Source of the DNA: Oscillospiraceae bacterium
GTDB lineage: Bacteria; Bacillota; Clostridia; Oscillospirales; Ruminococcaceae
Assembly (NCBI GenBank): GCA_017512745.1
Contig: JAFWEV010000079.1
Location: 1 to 52,695 of the forward strand
DNA: 52,695 nucleotides
Direction of reading: 5' to 3'
Under the pieces are notes generated by a model that saw only the letters and a program-made list of their open reading frames with translations, was not told where the DNA came from and made no database searches. Made by a program: the position numbers and the translations under genes. This document shows, piece after piece, positions 7,484 through 16,988 of the stretch. Every line of letters starts with the position of its first letter. Position 1 is the stretch's first letter.

Positions 7484-8023
7484 ATGATACTCAAGGCACA
7501 GATAATGGACGAGAAGGCAGTGGGAAGAGCGCTTACAAGGCTTTCTCATGAGATCCTCGAGAGAAACAAGGGCGCCGAGAATCTCCTGCTTATCGGAATA
7601 AAGAGGAGAGGAGAACCTCTGGCAAAAGATATATCGGAAAAGATCGGACTTTTCGAGGGCGTAGAGGTCCCGTACTGCAGTCTGGATATCAAGTATTACA
7701 GGGACGATCTTACACATATAACCGATCTGCCGGAAACAAGAAATGCTAACATCCCATTCAGCGTTGACGGAAAAGATGTCATCCTTGTCGACGATGTCAT
7801 ATATACGGGGAGAACGGCCAGGGCTGCGATCGAAGCAGTGTTCTCATGCGGAAGACCAAACAGCATACAGCTGGCGGTCATGATCGACAGGGGACACCGG
7901 GAACTGCCTATAAGACCCGATTATGTCGGAAAGAACACACCTACATCGAAAACGGAAGTCATAGAAGTACACCTCAAGGAATACGATGACGATATAGGCG
8001 TGTATTTAATGGAAAATAATTGA
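7484..8023 (+). CDS. pyrR: PyrR: pyrimidine attenuation regulator / uracil phosphoribosyltransferase
   Basis: 179-residue PyrR. It binds pyr leader RNA in response to UMP or UTP and also makes UMP from uracil and PRPP. The PRPP-binding motif [14 protein letters not shown] is at residues 99-112, and the basic GIKRRG segment near 38-43 is the conserved RNA/substrate face. The start is ATG 7484 with GTTGAGG upstream; an in-frame ATG at 7421 lies inside the terminator and is rejected. The PyrR-binding leader directly upstream implies autoregulation together with the permease gene, which starts 21 bases later. Confidence 0.95.
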   Translation: MILKAQIMDEKAVGRALTRLSHEILERNKGAENLLLIGIKRRGEPLAKDISEKIGLFEGVEVPYCSLDIKYYRDDLTHITDLPETRNANIPFSVDGKDVILVDDVIYTGRTARAAIEAVFSCGRPNSIQLAVMIDRGHRELPIRPDYVGKNTPTSKTEVIEVHLKEYDDDIGVYLMENN

Positions 8024-8044
8024 TATTCAGGAGGAATAAATCAG

Positions 8045-9376
8045 ATGGATCTTATCTACGGAATCAAAGACAGACCCAAATTCACACAGGTACTGCTGTT
8101 CGCGCTTCAGCAGCTCCTCGCAATCATGGCGGCGACGATCGCTGTCCCCGCGGTAGTCAACAGCGGAACCGGAGCTGAACTCACAGCGTCTGCAGCGCTC
8201 TTCGGCGCAGGCGTAGGCACAGTCGTATACCTTCTCTTCACAAAATCCTCAAGCCCTGTTTTCCTGGGCTCAAGTTTTGCGTTCATCGGATCGATGATGG
8301 CTGCTTTCTCCGGCGCCGCTTCAATGAAAGTCGGCTATATCGGACTTATCATCGGCGCGCTGATGGCAGGCCTTGTATATGTGATCATCGCGATCATCGT
8401 CAGAGTCAGCGGAGTGGAATGGATCAACAAACTCATGCCTCCGGTAATTATCGGACCTACAGTTGCGATCATCGGACTCAGCCTCTCGGCAAATGCGGTT
8501 GGAGACCTCACAAAATCATCGGTTGAAGGCGGAAGCATATATGTCGCGCTCATCTGCGGACTTGTGACTCTGTTCACTACAATGATCGCATCCACATACG
8601 GAAAGAAAATGATCAGACTCATACCTTTCGTGATCGGGATACTGGCCGGATATGTATGCGCATCGGTTTTTGCCCTTATCGGAAATGCTACAGGTAACCC
8701 GGCACTCGTAGTCATCAACTACGGAGCGCTTGCAAATATGAAGTCCGTCATCTCTCTCCCGAATTTCACATTCGCGCTCGGCGCCGGTTCATTCGGAGAC
8801 ATCACCGGATCATATCTGGTGACACTGTTCACGGCATATGTGCCTGTTGCCTTCGTTGTATTCGCGGAACATCTCGCAGACCACAAGAACCTGTCCTCGA
8901 TCGTAGGAAAAGATCTCCTCTCTGAGCCTGGACTTGACAAAACACTTCTCGGCGACGGAATCGGATCGTTCGTGGGATCTTTCTTCGGCGGATGCCCGAA
9001 CACCACATACGGCGAATCCATTGCCACTGTGGCAATCACAAGAAACGCGTCCACAGTCAGCATCTGGGGAGCAGCCGTAATGTGCGTAGTGTTCTCATTC
9101 ATCACTCCTCTCACAGCTTTCCTTGAGACCATACCGTCATGCGTAATGGGCGGAGTATGTATCGCTCTCTACGGATTCATCGCAATGTCCGGATTCAAGA
9201 TGCTCCAGGGCGTTGACCTCAATAAGAACAGAAACCTCTTCGTAGCATCCATCATCTTCATCACAGGTGTAGGCGGACTTGCGGTATCGTTCGGAGCAGT
9301 TGAGCTCAGGACAGTCGCATGCGCGCTCATCCTCGGAATCATCGCAAACGTTGTGCTCAGCAAAGAAAAAGACTGA
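8045..9376 (+). CDS. uraA: Uracil permease (NCS2 / nucleobase:cation symporter-2 family)
   Basis: 443-residue integral membrane permease of the NCS2 family, which imports uracil with protons. Many hydrophobic segments fit the usual 14-helix fold. Two family marks are visible: the early substrate-site stretch SSSPVFLGSSFAFIG and the later FGGCPNTTYGES signature, the latter characteristic of UraA/PyrP rather than of xanthine permeases. It follows pyrR by 21 bases behind AGGAGG and shares its attenuator, so uracil uptake and the UPRTase activity of PyrR are made together. A strong terminator ends the unit. Confidence 0.93.
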   Translation: MDLIYGIKDRPKFTQVLLFALQQLLAIMAATIAVPAVVNSGTGAELTASAALFGAGVGTVVYLLFTKSSSPVFLGSSFAFIGSMMAAFSGAASMKVGYIGLIIGALMAGLVYVIIAIIVRVSGVEWINKLMPPVIIGPTVAIIGLSLSANAVGDLTKSSVEGGSIYVALICGLVTLFTTMIASTYGKKMIRLIPFVIGILAGYVCASVFALIGNATGNPALVVINYGALANMKSVISLPNFTFALGAGSFGDITGSYLVTLFTAYVPVAFVVFAEHLADHKNLSSIVGKDLLSEPGLDKTLLGDGIGSFVGSFFGGCPNTTYGESIATVAITRNASTVSIWGAAVMCVVFSFITPLTAFLETIPSCVMGGVCIALYGFIAMSGFKMLQGVDLNKNRNLFVASIIFITGVGGLAVSFGAVELRTVACALILGIIANVVLSKEKD

Positions 9377-9395
9377 TAAGATCTGTATATAAAAT

Positions 9396-9430
9396 AAAAA
9401 AGATCGGAACGGCGCGTTCCGATCTTTTTT
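9396..9430. terminator. Bidirectional terminator between uraA and malQ
   Basis: A 15-bp stem whose GC core is AGATCGGAAC (9401-9410) with GTTCCGATCT (9416-9425). It is flanked by an A run on the left and a T run on the right, so it works for both convergent genes. Confidence 0.93.
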
Positions 9431-9442
9431 TGTTGGTTTGCA

Positions 9443-10933
9443 TCACGGCTTATAGAAGAATCTTCCGTAGGTCTCTGAAAGAGTGCGTATCCTGTTCGAG
9501 AGTTTCTTTGAGAGATATCCTTTATCCGCACGCCAGCACCAGTTTCCGCCAAGCGTGCTGGGGGTGTTTATGCGGGCTTCGGTGTCGAGACCGAGATAAT
9601 CCTGCATCTGGCATATGAACAGCTTGGACACCGAGCCCATTCCCGCTCTGATGAGCGCTTCGGGCAGCTCGGCATTTGTCTTAACGCCGAGATATTTCTT
9701 TGCGAATCGGATGTTCTTAACCGGAGATGATTTTATCCACCCGATGATCGTATCGTTGTCATGTGTGCCGGCATAACATACGGAATTCTCATTGTGATTA
9801 TGAGGCAGATAGTCGCTGTCGGAGCCGGGATCAAACGCAAATTCCAGAACTTTCATTCCCGGAAGTTTGGAGTCCCTTAGCAGATCCCTGACGCTATCCG
9901 TGAGTATGCCGAGGTCCTCGGCGATGAAATCCACGTTGGAGAACCAGCTCGTCATGGTGTTTATGAACTTAAGACCCGGTCCTTTGACCCATTGTCCGCT
10001 TATTGCTGTCTCTTCACCGAATGGAACGGCCCAGTAGCTGTCGAATCCTCTGAAGTGATCTATGCGGATGCTGTCGTACCATCTGGCGGCCTGCTCTATA
10101 CGTCTTATCCACCAGCTGTAACCGTCAGATTCCATTCTCTGCCAGTTGTACAGAGGATTGCCCCACAGCTGACCTTCATCGGAGAATGCATCGGGCGGAA
10201 CACCCGCGACTTCTCTCGGGAGGTGATCCGAATCGAGAAGGAAATTGTCCGGATCCGCCCAGACATCGGACGAATCGAGCGCCACGTATATCGGAAGATC
10301 CCCGAGGATCTTTATGCCAAGTCCGTTGGCATATGCTTTGAGCTTTGTCCACTGAACATCAAAGAGATACTGTATGTAGATTCCGAGATCGATATCTTCG
10401 CGGAGTTCTTCCTTTGCGCGCAGGACCGCGGATGGTTCTCTGGTCCTTATGTCCCTGTCCGGCCATTCGATCCAGGACTTCATCCCGTATTTCTTCTTGA
10501 GAGCCATGAACAGGGCATAATCCTCGGCCCAGGCATTGACCTTCTTGAACTCATCGATCTTCCGGGAGGAATCAGGATCTCTTAAGAATGCCTTCCTGAG
10601 GAGATCGGTTCTGCTCAGATAGATCTTCTCATAGTCGATATTCCGAGGATCGCTGCCCCAGTCGTATGAGAGGGCTTCCTTCTTTGTAAGCAGCCCTTCG
10701 CGGATGAGTGTATCCGGATCGATGAAATATGGATTTCCGGCAAATGTGGAGAAACTCTGATAGGGAGAGTCTCCATAGCTGGTGGGTCCCAGAGGGAGGA
10801 TCTGCCACCATGTCTGTCCGGAAGAGGCAAGAAAGTCCACAAATCTGTAGGCTTCCTTTCCTAGATTGCCGATGCCGTACGGTGACGGCAGGGAAAAGAC
10901 TGGCATTAAGATACCGCTGCTTCTAGTAAACAT
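9443..10933 (-). CDS. malQ: 4-alpha-glucanotransferase (amylomaltase, GH77)
   Basis: 496-residue amylomaltase that transfers maltooligosaccharide chains between alpha-1,4-glucans. Family features are the N-terminal RSSGILMPVFSLPSPYGIG, GDLPIYVALDSSDVWADP, the nucleophile region RIDHFRG, the acid/base region AEDLG, and a late HDNDTIIGW segment. The length is normal for the Clostridial form. It is the last gene of nfo-ligA-malQ, beginning 10 bases after the ligA stop. A glycogen or maltose role is expected, but its operon partners are DNA repair genes, so the coupling looks positional rather than functional. Confidence 0.93.
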   Translation of the reverse strand: MFTRSSGILMPVFSLPSPYGIGNLGKEAYRFVDFLASSGQTWWQILPLGPTSYGDSPYQSFSTFAGNPYFIDPDTLIREGLLTKKEALSYDWGSDPRNIDYEKIYLSRTDLLRKAFLRDPDSSRKIDEFKKVNAWAEDYALFMALKKKYGMKSWIEWPDRDIRTREPSAVLRAKEELREDIDLGIYIQYLFDVQWTKLKAYANGLGIKILGDLPIYVALDSSDVWADPDNFLLDSDHLPREVAGVPPDAFSDEGQLWGNPLYNWQRMESDGYSWWIRRIEQAARWYDSIRIDHFRGFDSYWAVPFGEETAISGQWVKGPGLKFINTMTSWFSNVDFIAEDLGILTDSVRDLLRDSKLPGMKVLEFAFDPGSDSDYLPHNHNENSVCYAGTHDNDTIIGWIKSSPVKNIRFAKKYLGVKTNAELPEALIRAGMGSVSKLFICQMQDYLGLDTEARINTPSTLGGNWCWRADKGYLSKKLSNRIRTLSETYGRFFYKP

Positions 10934-10943
10934 ATTTATCGCC

Positions 10944-12926
10944 TCACATGAGCTCCGGGTTGAACCGTTCGATGAACATGTCCTCGGAGATTATTTCTAT
11001 TCCAAGCTCCTTTGCCTTCCTGTTCTTTGAGGAAGAGGAGTTGATATCGTTATTGATGAGAAAACTGGTGGATCCTGAAACTGAACCTGTTACTTTGCCG
11101 CCCTGGGATTCGATATATGCCTTGAGTTCGGATCTGTTCTTATATTTATATACATCTCCGGTCACGACAAATACAAGTCCGTCGCATTTCCCGCCGGCGC
11201 TGACCGGCGCGGATTCCTTCACGGTCACTTCCTTAAGGAGAGCCTCAAAGACCGAATAGTTGTGCTCGTCCTTGAACCATTTTATAAAAGAAGCGGATTT
11301 TTCCGGCCCGATGCCGTCGATGACCGCGAAAGTGTCGGACGCCATAGCCGTCTTTGCGGTTTGGCCGAGGGTCGCGACGTCGTATTTCGAGAGCATCCTT
11401 CTTGCGACGTCGATACCGCACAGAGGAATGCACAGCGCATAGATAAAGCTCTGGGCGCTGACGCTCCTCGAACGCTCTATCGCGTCGAGAAGATTCTGAA
11501 CGGACTTCTCGCCGAAACCGTCCATGGTCTTCAGCTCGTCGGCGTGATCTTTGAGTGAGTACAGATCCTGAAAATCCTTTATCCATCCGAGATTGATGAA
11601 CTTGTAGAGAGTCTGCTCTGACAGCCCTTCCATATTCATGGCTTCTTTCGACACGAAGCGGGTGAATTTCTTGAGCTGTTTTGCAGTACAGTCGGGGTTT
11701 GTACAGAAAAGGGTCTTTGTGCCGCTGACCGCGCTTGTCCTTATCTCGGTCCTGTGACCGCATACGGGGCAACGGTCCGGGATCTCAAGCTCGCCGGATC
11801 TTTCCGTGACCTTTATGACTTTCGGGATTATCTTGTTCGCCTTGATGACGGAGATGCCGGTGCCCGGACCTCCTATGCCGAGGCGTTCGCATTCGCTGAT
11901 ATTGCACAGGGAAGCTCTTTTGACCGTGCTTCCCTCTATCTCCACGGGAGCAAATACCGCTACGGGAGAGATGACTGAAGCCGCGCACGACCACTCGATA
12001 TGATCGAGCACAGAGTCGACGGATTCGTCCTGCCACTTGAACGCGAGTCCCGCTCTTGTGGCGTGATGGCCTGTGACCGATCCCGTGGAGGCATATACGG
12101 TATCGTCATAATTGATGACAAGACCGTCCACCGGATACGGGTTCTCGCCGGACGTGACTTTGACGGTCCAGCGGTCTATGACCTCGGAGATGGCTTCTTC
12201 GGACGGGGAGGATATGCGGACTCTCTCGACCGGTGTGAAACCCATGCTCTCGAGATAATCCATCCTCTCGCCCCAAGAGACGATCTCCCTGTCACAGTGA
12301 ACGAGAGTGAACGGGATCCATCTTATATGTCTCTTTTTAACTTCCTCAACGTCTTTCAGTGAAAGTGAACCGGAAGCGAGGTTTCTCGGATTTGCGTAAT
12401 CCTCATCGGATTCAATGAGGAACTGCTCGAAATCGGCATAGGATATAACAGCTTCTCCGCGGATGACCACATGTCCTTTGTCGGGGACAGAGGGGAGGAT
12501 ACCGCTCACCGCAGAGGCGAGGTGTGTGATGTTGGTGCCGGTATGCCCGTTTCCGCGGGTGACGACTTTCTGGAGCTTTCCGCCGTCATAAGTGACAACA
12601 AGGGTGAGGCCGTCAAGTTTCCAGGATATCCATATCTCTCTCATCTCTGCCCACTTGGCGAGATCCGAGACTTTCTTTGTCTTTGCCAGAGAGAGCGCGG
12701 CGAATTCGTGTTCCTCTTTCTGACCCTGGATATTGTCCTCGGAGACCTTTGCCGTGGGAGAATCGGGCAGAATTTCGCCCGTCTGCTCCTCAAGCTGTTT
12801 GAGCCTGTCGAATTTCGAGTCCCACTCATAGTCCGTGAGGATCTCCTGATGACCGTTGTAATAGGCGTCGGAGGCCCTGTTGAGCTCGTCTATGAGAGTC
12901 TGCATTTCCAGGATAAGATTGTCCAT
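10944..12926 (-). CDS. ligA: NAD-dependent DNA ligase (divergent LigA)
   Basis: 660-residue NAD-dependent DNA ligase, which seals nicks using NAD. Domain order: Ia, with YYNGHQEILTDYEWD and DSPTAKV in the first 60 residues; the adenylation domain with catalytic lysine K103 in WKLDG; an OB fold; a four-cysteine zinc finger beginning CPVCGH; helix-hairpin-helix repeats; and a C-terminal BRCT domain. The sequence is divergent: the usual MLSLDNAF segment reads AALSLAKTK, and the EPK/IDG motif reads SWKLDG. It could be the sole ligase or a second, repair-dedicated copy. It lies 13 bases after nfo. Confidence 0.9.
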   Translation of the reverse strand: MDNLILEMQTLIDELNRASDAYYNGHQEILTDYEWDSKFDRLKQLEEQTGEILPDSPTAKVSEDNIQGQKEEHEFAALSLAKTKKVSDLAKWAEMREIWISWKLDGLTLVVTYDGGKLQKVVTRGNGHTGTNITHLASAVSGILPSVPDKGHVVIRGEAVISYADFEQFLIESDEDYANPRNLASGSLSLKDVEEVKKRHIRWIPFTLVHCDREIVSWGERMDYLESMGFTPVERVRISSPSEEAISEVIDRWTVKVTSGENPYPVDGLVINYDDTVYASTGSVTGHHATRAGLAFKWQDESVDSVLDHIEWSCAASVISPVAVFAPVEIEGSTVKRASLCNISECERLGIGGPGTGISVIKANKIIPKVIKVTERSGELEIPDRCPVCGHRTEIRTSAVSGTKTLFCTNPDCTAKQLKKFTRFVSKEAMNMEGLSEQTLYKFINLGWIKDFQDLYSLKDHADELKTMDGFGEKSVQNLLDAIERSRSVSAQSFIYALCIPLCGIDVARRMLSKYDVATLGQTAKTAMASDTFAVIDGIGPEKSASFIKWFKDEHNYSVFEALLKEVTVKESAPVSAGGKCDGLVFVVTGDVYKYKNRSELKAYIESQGGKVTGSVSGSTSFLINNDINSSSSKNRKAKELGIEIISEDMFIERFNPELM

Positions 12927-12939
12927 ATATAAACCTCTG

Positions 12940-13773
12940 TCAGTTGTTGACTAATGATCTAAGCAGAACGATCTCCTCGGCATAACCGGAGAGTTCGTTC
13001 GGAGTTTCGAGGATGAAAGGCAGGTCTTTGAGCAGAGGATGATTGACTATTCTCGCAAAAGCCTCGTTTCCGATCGAACCGGAGCCTATGCACTCATGTC
13101 TGTCCTTATGGCTCGCGAACGGGTTCTTTGAATCATTTATGTGTATCGCCCTGAGCTTTCCGATCCCTATCACCCTGTCGAATTCGCTGAGGACTCCGTC
13201 CAGGTCGTTCACTATATCGTAACCCGCGTCATAAACGTGGCACGTATCCAGACAGACCCCCATACAGTCGCTGAGAGCGACGCGGTCGAGTATCATACGG
13301 AGTTCCTCGAAGGATCCGCCGACCTCCGAGCCCTTTCCGGCCATCGTCTCAAGGAGGACCGTAGTGTGCATACCGTCAAAGAGAATGCCGTTGAGCGCGT
13401 CGGATATCATACCGACGGCGGCTTCAACGCCCTGTTTCATGTGGCTGCCGGGGTGAAAGTTGTAGTAGTTTCCCGGAATGTATTCCATTCTCCGGATATC
13501 GTCCTTCATCGTCTCGAATGCGAATGTCCGGATATTCTCCTTATCGGAGCATAGATTGAGCGTATACGGGGCATGGGCAACGAGGGGGGCAAAGCCGTTG
13601 TCCTTCAAGAGACGGACAAGGGCACCTGCGTCCTCCGTATCGAGTTCCTTAGCGCTTCCTCCGCGCGGATTGCGCGTGAAGAAGGCAAAAGTATCGGCAC
13701 CGATCGACAGCGCCGTTTCTCCCATATTCAGAAAACCGCCCGTTGCGGAGAGATGACAGCCGATATGAAGCAT
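12940..13773 (-). CDS. nfo: Endonuclease IV (AP endonuclease)
   Basis: 277-residue endonuclease IV, a three-zinc enzyme that cuts 5' to abasic sites in base-excision repair. The opening [11 protein letters not shown], the [11 protein letters not shown] segment, FHPGSH, the LETMAGKG motif, [15 protein letters not shown], and the late [20 protein letters not shown] block supply the expected metal ligands. Length matches the family. It heads a minus-strand operon with DNA ligase, an obvious functional pair: Nfo incises and LigA seals after gap filling. Its promoter should lie in the short gap shared with the divergent nitroreductase gene. Confidence 0.95.
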   Translation of the reverse strand: MLHIGCHLSATGGFLNMGETALSIGADTFAFFTRNPRGGSAKELDTEDAGALVRLLKDNGFAPLVAHAPYTLNLCSDKENIRTFAFETMKDDIRRMEYIPGNYYNFHPGSHMKQGVEAAVGMISDALNGILFDGMHTTVLLETMAGKGSEVGGSFEELRMILDRVALSDCMGVCLDTCHVYDAGYDIVNDLDGVLSEFDRVIGIGKLRAIHINDSKNPFASHKDRHECIGSGSIGNEAFARIVNHPLLKDLPFILETPNELSGYAEEIVLLRSLVNN

Positions 13774-13840
13774 TCAGTTCCTCCCTTATGCCTTCTAATG
13801 GTATAATTTTATCATATTACTGAAGCAGAGGTGAATATAA

Positions 13841-14368
13841 ATGGCAGGCATTATAAAAGAGATAGCATCCAGAAGAAGCATCAGAAAATATACAGGCGAG
13901 AAGATTCCTGAGGATTATGTTAGGGAGATCATTGCGGCGGGGCTGCTCGGAGCGTCTTCCAGGAATATCCGCCCAGTGGAACTCATAGGCGTGAGAGACA
14001 GGGAACTTCTCGAAAAACTGTCCCGTTCGAGACAGATCGCTTCCCCTCAGGTCGCCGCGGCGGATCTGGTCATCGTTGTCATAGCTGACGGAACAAAGTC
14101 GGATGTGTGGGTGGAAGATGCATCCATCGCACTGGACAACATGCACCTTGCCGCAAGCGCACTGGGTGTGGGAAGCTGCTGGATCCAGGTGAGAAACAGA
14201 AAGGCCTCCGAAGATCTGACCGCGGAGGATTATATAAAGGAGCTCCTCGGCATTCCCGAGAACTATAAGGTAGAGGCAATGATGACCTTCGGAATGCCGG
14301 CGGAGGAGAAAGATCCGTACGACCCCGAAAAAGTTGACCTCAGGAAATACCACGCTGACAAATTCTGA
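13841..14368 (+). CDS. Nitroreductase family protein
   Basis: 175-residue FMN-dependent nitroreductase-fold protein. It opens with the family signature IASRRSIRKYTGEKIPED and has the SSRNIRPVE FMN-contact segment near residue 45, then a GVGSCWIQVRNR core strand. The C-terminal GMPAEEKDPYDPEKV tail with a terminal YHADKF is typical of small Clostridial nitroreductases. The physiological acceptor is unknown. ATG 13841 follows an AGAGGTG ribosome binding site, and a TATAAT-like -10 box near 13802 probably drives it. The next gene starts 45 bases later. Confidence 0.87.
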   Translation: MAGIIKEIASRRSIRKYTGEKIPEDYVREIIAAGLLGASSRNIRPVELIGVRDRELLEKLSRSRQIASPQVAAADLVIVVIADGTKSDVWVEDASIALDNMHLAASALGVGSCWIQVRNRKASEDLTAEDYIKELLGIPENYKVEAMMTFGMPAEEKDPYDPEKVDLRKYHADKF

Positions 14369-14413
14369 GGCTTTTCCTCAAATAAATTTTGACACTGAAA
14401 CGGAGTAACAGAC

Positions 14414-15223
14414 ATGATCAGACGCTATGAGAACAGTGTGTGCGACTTTGATGCAGACCTGCTCAGAGATGACGAATACACTTTTTCCGTCGTTATAAGA
14501 TCTCTCGGGGACCCTTGTACCCTGACCGTTACGGACGGGGAATCCTTCTTAATCATGTATACGGTGAGCCCTTATCCCGTGTGGGTATGGACTAAGGAAG
14601 GCATCGATGAAGAGACGAAAAAAACGGTCTGGAATCTGTGCAGAGAGGATTTCCCTGCGGAAGACGGATTTAAGTTCAATCTGAAATACGAGATGGCGGA
14701 GTACTTTATCGAGCAGGACAAAACGGAGGACCTTGATCTGGGCATCAGTATCAATATGCTGGTATATGACTGTCCGACACCGAAAGCTCCTGAAAGACCG
14801 GCGCCGGGTGAACTGTATGAGGCGACCGACAGCGATCTTGAAACAGTTGTCGATTTTATGGAGCAATTTCACTCGGAACTGAATGTGGATGTCGAGTCGA
14901 GAGACAGTTACAGAGAGAAGGCGAAAGAGATCCTCAACAGACAGGGCATGTTCTTCTGGAAGGACGCGGGCGGCGAATTTGCAGCCATGTGTTCGTTCAG
15001 GGCATCGGGAGACAAGGCTTCGGTGAATGAAGTGTATACACTGCCCTCAAAGAGAAGAAAGGGTTTTGCGGAAAATCTGGTATTCGCGATCACAAAGAAG
15101 ATCAGGGACCTCGGACTGATGCCTCTTCTTTATACGGATGCAGACTATGCCGCGTCAAACGCCTGCTATGTAAAGATAGGGTACAGAGAACGAGGCAGTA
15201 TCTGCACTGTCGGGAACAGATAG
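14414..15223 (+). CDS. GNAT family N-acetyltransferase
   Basis: 269-residue protein with a C-terminal GNAT domain (about residues 135-265), recognised by VNEVYTLPSKRRKGFAENLVF, where the R-R-K-G-F-A stretch is the acetyl-CoA pyrophosphate loop. A terminal YTDADYAASNACYVKIGYRE follows. The N-terminal half is acidic and has no domain I recognise; paired halves like this occur in Clostridial GNAT proteins. Substrate unknown. It probably shares a transcript with the nitroreductase gene and is convergent with birA. Confidence 0.8.
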   Translation: MIRRYENSVCDFDADLLRDDEYTFSVVIRSLGDPCTLTVTDGESFLIMYTVSPYPVWVWTKEGIDEETKKTVWNLCREDFPAEDGFKFNLKYEMAEYFIEQDKTEDLDLGISINMLVYDCPTPKAPERPAPGELYEATDSDLETVVDFMEQFHSELNVDVESRDSYREKAKEILNRQGMFFWKDAGGEFAAMCSFRASGDKASVNEVYTLPSKRRKGFAENLVFAITKKIRDLGLMPLLYTDADYAASNACYVKIGYRERGSICTVGNR

Positions 15224-15257
15224 AAAAACAGGACCGGTCCCGTGGGGGACTGATCCT
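15224..15257 (-). terminator. Terminator after birA
   Basis: A 12-bp stem with G-U pairs (15230-15241 with 15246-15257, loop GTGG). On the minus strand it is followed by TGTTTTT (A run 15224-15228), directly downstream of the birA stop. Confidence 0.75.
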
Positions 15258-15260
15258 GGA

Positions 15261-16247
15261 TCAGCGATATCCGTACAGCCCTCTCACCGACACTTCTCCG
15301 AACCTTATGGTTTCTTCGGAACCGTCGGCATATCTTACGATAAGGCCGAACTCATCATCGATCCCGACAGCATATCCCGTAACATCTCCGGAGACTTTGA
15401 GCACTTTGACCTCGCGCCCGCATGTAATACATCTTTCGGCATATCTTTTTACATACGATCTGTCTCCCGAAAGCCAGGCATCATACATGGCATGAACGGA
15501 TTCGATAACACAGGCGCAGAGCTCAGCCCTGCGGATCTTGTGTCCTGCCGCCATGCTGATGGAACCGGCTATCTCCGATAGTTCTTCGGGAAAATCGGAG
15601 GCAGTCTGATTGACATTGATCCCTATGCCCGAAATGAGATACTGAAGTTCACGGGATTCGCTCTCCACGGCGATCTCCGTGAGGATCCCGGAGACTTTCA
15701 GATCCCCCATGATTATGTCATTGGTCCATTTGATCTGCGGATCCAGTCCGCAGCATTTTTTTATTCCGTCACTGACAGCAACCGCCATATATCCGGTAAA
15801 ATCCTGACAGAGGTACGGTTCGCGGTCCGGTTTGAAGATGAATGACATGTATATGCCTGTTCGGGGAGGGGACATGAAAGTCCTTCCGCGTCTGCCGCGT
15901 CCGCCTGTCTGGCAGTCAGCGACCACGCATGAGAGATCACCGAATTCTTCAAAATGCTGTTTGAGATATGTGTTCGTGGAATCAATGGTTTCGAATACGG
16001 TCAGATGTGTCTTTCTGTGCTCAGGACCGAGATATGAAGCGATCTCGCCGAGGGTGAGAAGATCGGGGGAGGAGACAAGCCTGTAGCCTCTGCCGAAGAC
16101 GGAACTGATCTCATAACCATCCGATATAAGTGAGGCAACAGCCTTGTTCACTGACACCCGGGACAGTCTGAGTTCCCGGGCGATGTCTTCCCCGGATATA
16201 TATCCTTCGGCATCTTTGAGCAGAATGAGCACGTTGTCTTTAGTCAT
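15261..16247 (-). CDS. birA: Biotin--[acetyl-CoA-carboxylase] ligase / biotin operon repressor
   Basis: 328-residue bifunctional BirA. Residues 1-60 form an HTH_11 winged helix (SGEDIARELRLSRVSVNKAVASL). The ligase domain follows, with IDSTNTYL near 90, the biotin/AMP loop GGRGRRGRTFMSP near 115-127, and KWTNDI near 175. A C-terminal SH3-like domain closes it. It attaches biotin to acetyl-CoA or oxaloacetate carboxylases and may repress biotin genes, none of which are in this window. Monocistronic, with its own terminator. Confidence 0.94.
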   Translation of the reverse strand: MTKDNVLILLKDAEGYISGEDIARELRLSRVSVNKAVASLISDGYEISSVFGRGYRLVSSPDLLTLGEIASYLGPEHRKTHLTVFETIDSTNTYLKQHFEEFGDLSCVVADCQTGGRGRRGRTFMSPPRTGIYMSFIFKPDREPYLCQDFTGYMAVAVSDGIKKCCGLDPQIKWTNDIIMGDLKVSGILTEIAVESESRELQYLISGIGINVNQTASDFPEELSEIAGSISMAAGHKIRRAELCACVIESVHAMYDAWLSGDRSYVKRYAERCITCGREVKVLKVSGDVTGYAVGIDDEFGLIVRYADGSEETIRFGEVSVRGLYGYR

Positions 16248-16357
16248 GAACGGTTCTCCGATCTGAATGTTTTCTCAATTATACATTGTAAACAGATATT
16301 GTTCTATGGTTAACAACGGCCGGGTGAAGATAACCTTCCGGATTTTCACGCATAAGT

Positions 16358-16395
16358 GAAACGGTCCGCATCTTATGTAAAGATGCGGACCGTTT
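16358..16395 (-). terminator. Strong hairpin downstream of YbjQ gene
   Basis: A perfect 17-bp stem (16358-16374 with 16379-16395, loop ATGT) lies 33 bases after the end of the YbjQ gene on the minus strand. The trailing T run is poor (TTTCACTT), so it may be a terminator or an RNA-stabilising hairpin. Confidence 0.65.
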
Positions 16396-16428
16396 CGTCA
16401 AGAGGAAAGTCCACTATTCGCAATGTTA

Positions 16429-16740
16429 TTACACGAACTTAACTGCCGTGCCGTAGGCCATTACTTCGGCTGCGCCCTGCATAATTGCACTTGACGCATA
16501 CCGGATGTTGACGACTGCGTCAGCTCCGAGTTCTTCGGCTTCCTGAACCATCCGTTTTGTCGCCAGCGCACGGGCATCGTTCATCATTTCATTGTACTTG
16601 GTCAGTTCACCGCCGACTAAAGTTTTAAAACCCGATCCGATATCGCGGATCATATTTACCGTCTGAATGGTGCTGCCCTTCACAAGACCGATCATCTGAA
16701 AGTCTTTGCCTGCAATGTATTCAGTATTTACTAAGATCAT
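16429..16740 (-). CDS. YbjQ family protein (heavy-metal-binding domain, UPF0145)
   Basis: 103-residue YbjQ-type protein. The conserved core is visible: a KGSTIQTVN strand, DIGSGFKTLVGGELTKYNEMM, then AEELGADAVVNIRYASS and the terminal AYGTAVKF. Family members form beta-barrel-like pentamers; the function is unknown despite the 'heavy-metal-binding' label. The start at 16740 overlaps the preceding small membrane protein gene by 20 bases, so the two are translationally coupled. Last gene of the SPFH operon. Confidence 0.88.
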   Translation of the reverse strand: MILVNTEYIAGKDFQMIGLVKGSTIQTVNMIRDIGSGFKTLVGGELTKYNEMMNDARALATKRMVQEAEELGADAVVNIRYASSAIMQGAAEVMAYGTAVKFV

Positions 16741-16954
16741 CTGTTTCTCCTCCTTTTATTTCGTCGAGTCTCTGACGGGAGACCACGATCAATATAGCAA
16801 CTAAGACAAGACCGATAAATCCGCACAGGATTTTGAGCATCAAATTCGGCAAATTCCATATCAGCAAACCGAAATAAACAGCGAGATAGATCAGGACGAA
16901 TATTGTGATGAGAATTACGGTAATAATCGCTTTTCTATGGTTGTGTTGCTTCAT
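16721..16954 (-). CDS. Small two-helix membrane protein
   Basis: 77-residue protein of unknown function with two predicted membrane helices at about residues 9-31 and 37-59, a basic N-terminus (MKQHNHRK) and a charged, cytosolic C-terminal tail with DEIKGGETDD. It lies between the RHH gene and the YbjQ gene and overlaps the latter by 20 bases. It could anchor YbjQ or the SPFH protein at the membrane, but this is only inferred from position. Composition and ribosome binding site support a real gene. Confidence 0.65.
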   Translation of the reverse strand: MKQHNHRKAIITVILITIFVLIYLAVYFGLLIWNLPNLMLKILCGFIGLVLVAILIVVSRQRLDEIKGGETDDLSKY

Positions 16955-16988
16955 TCTGATTTTGCCTCATAAATAATTTTCAAATGAT

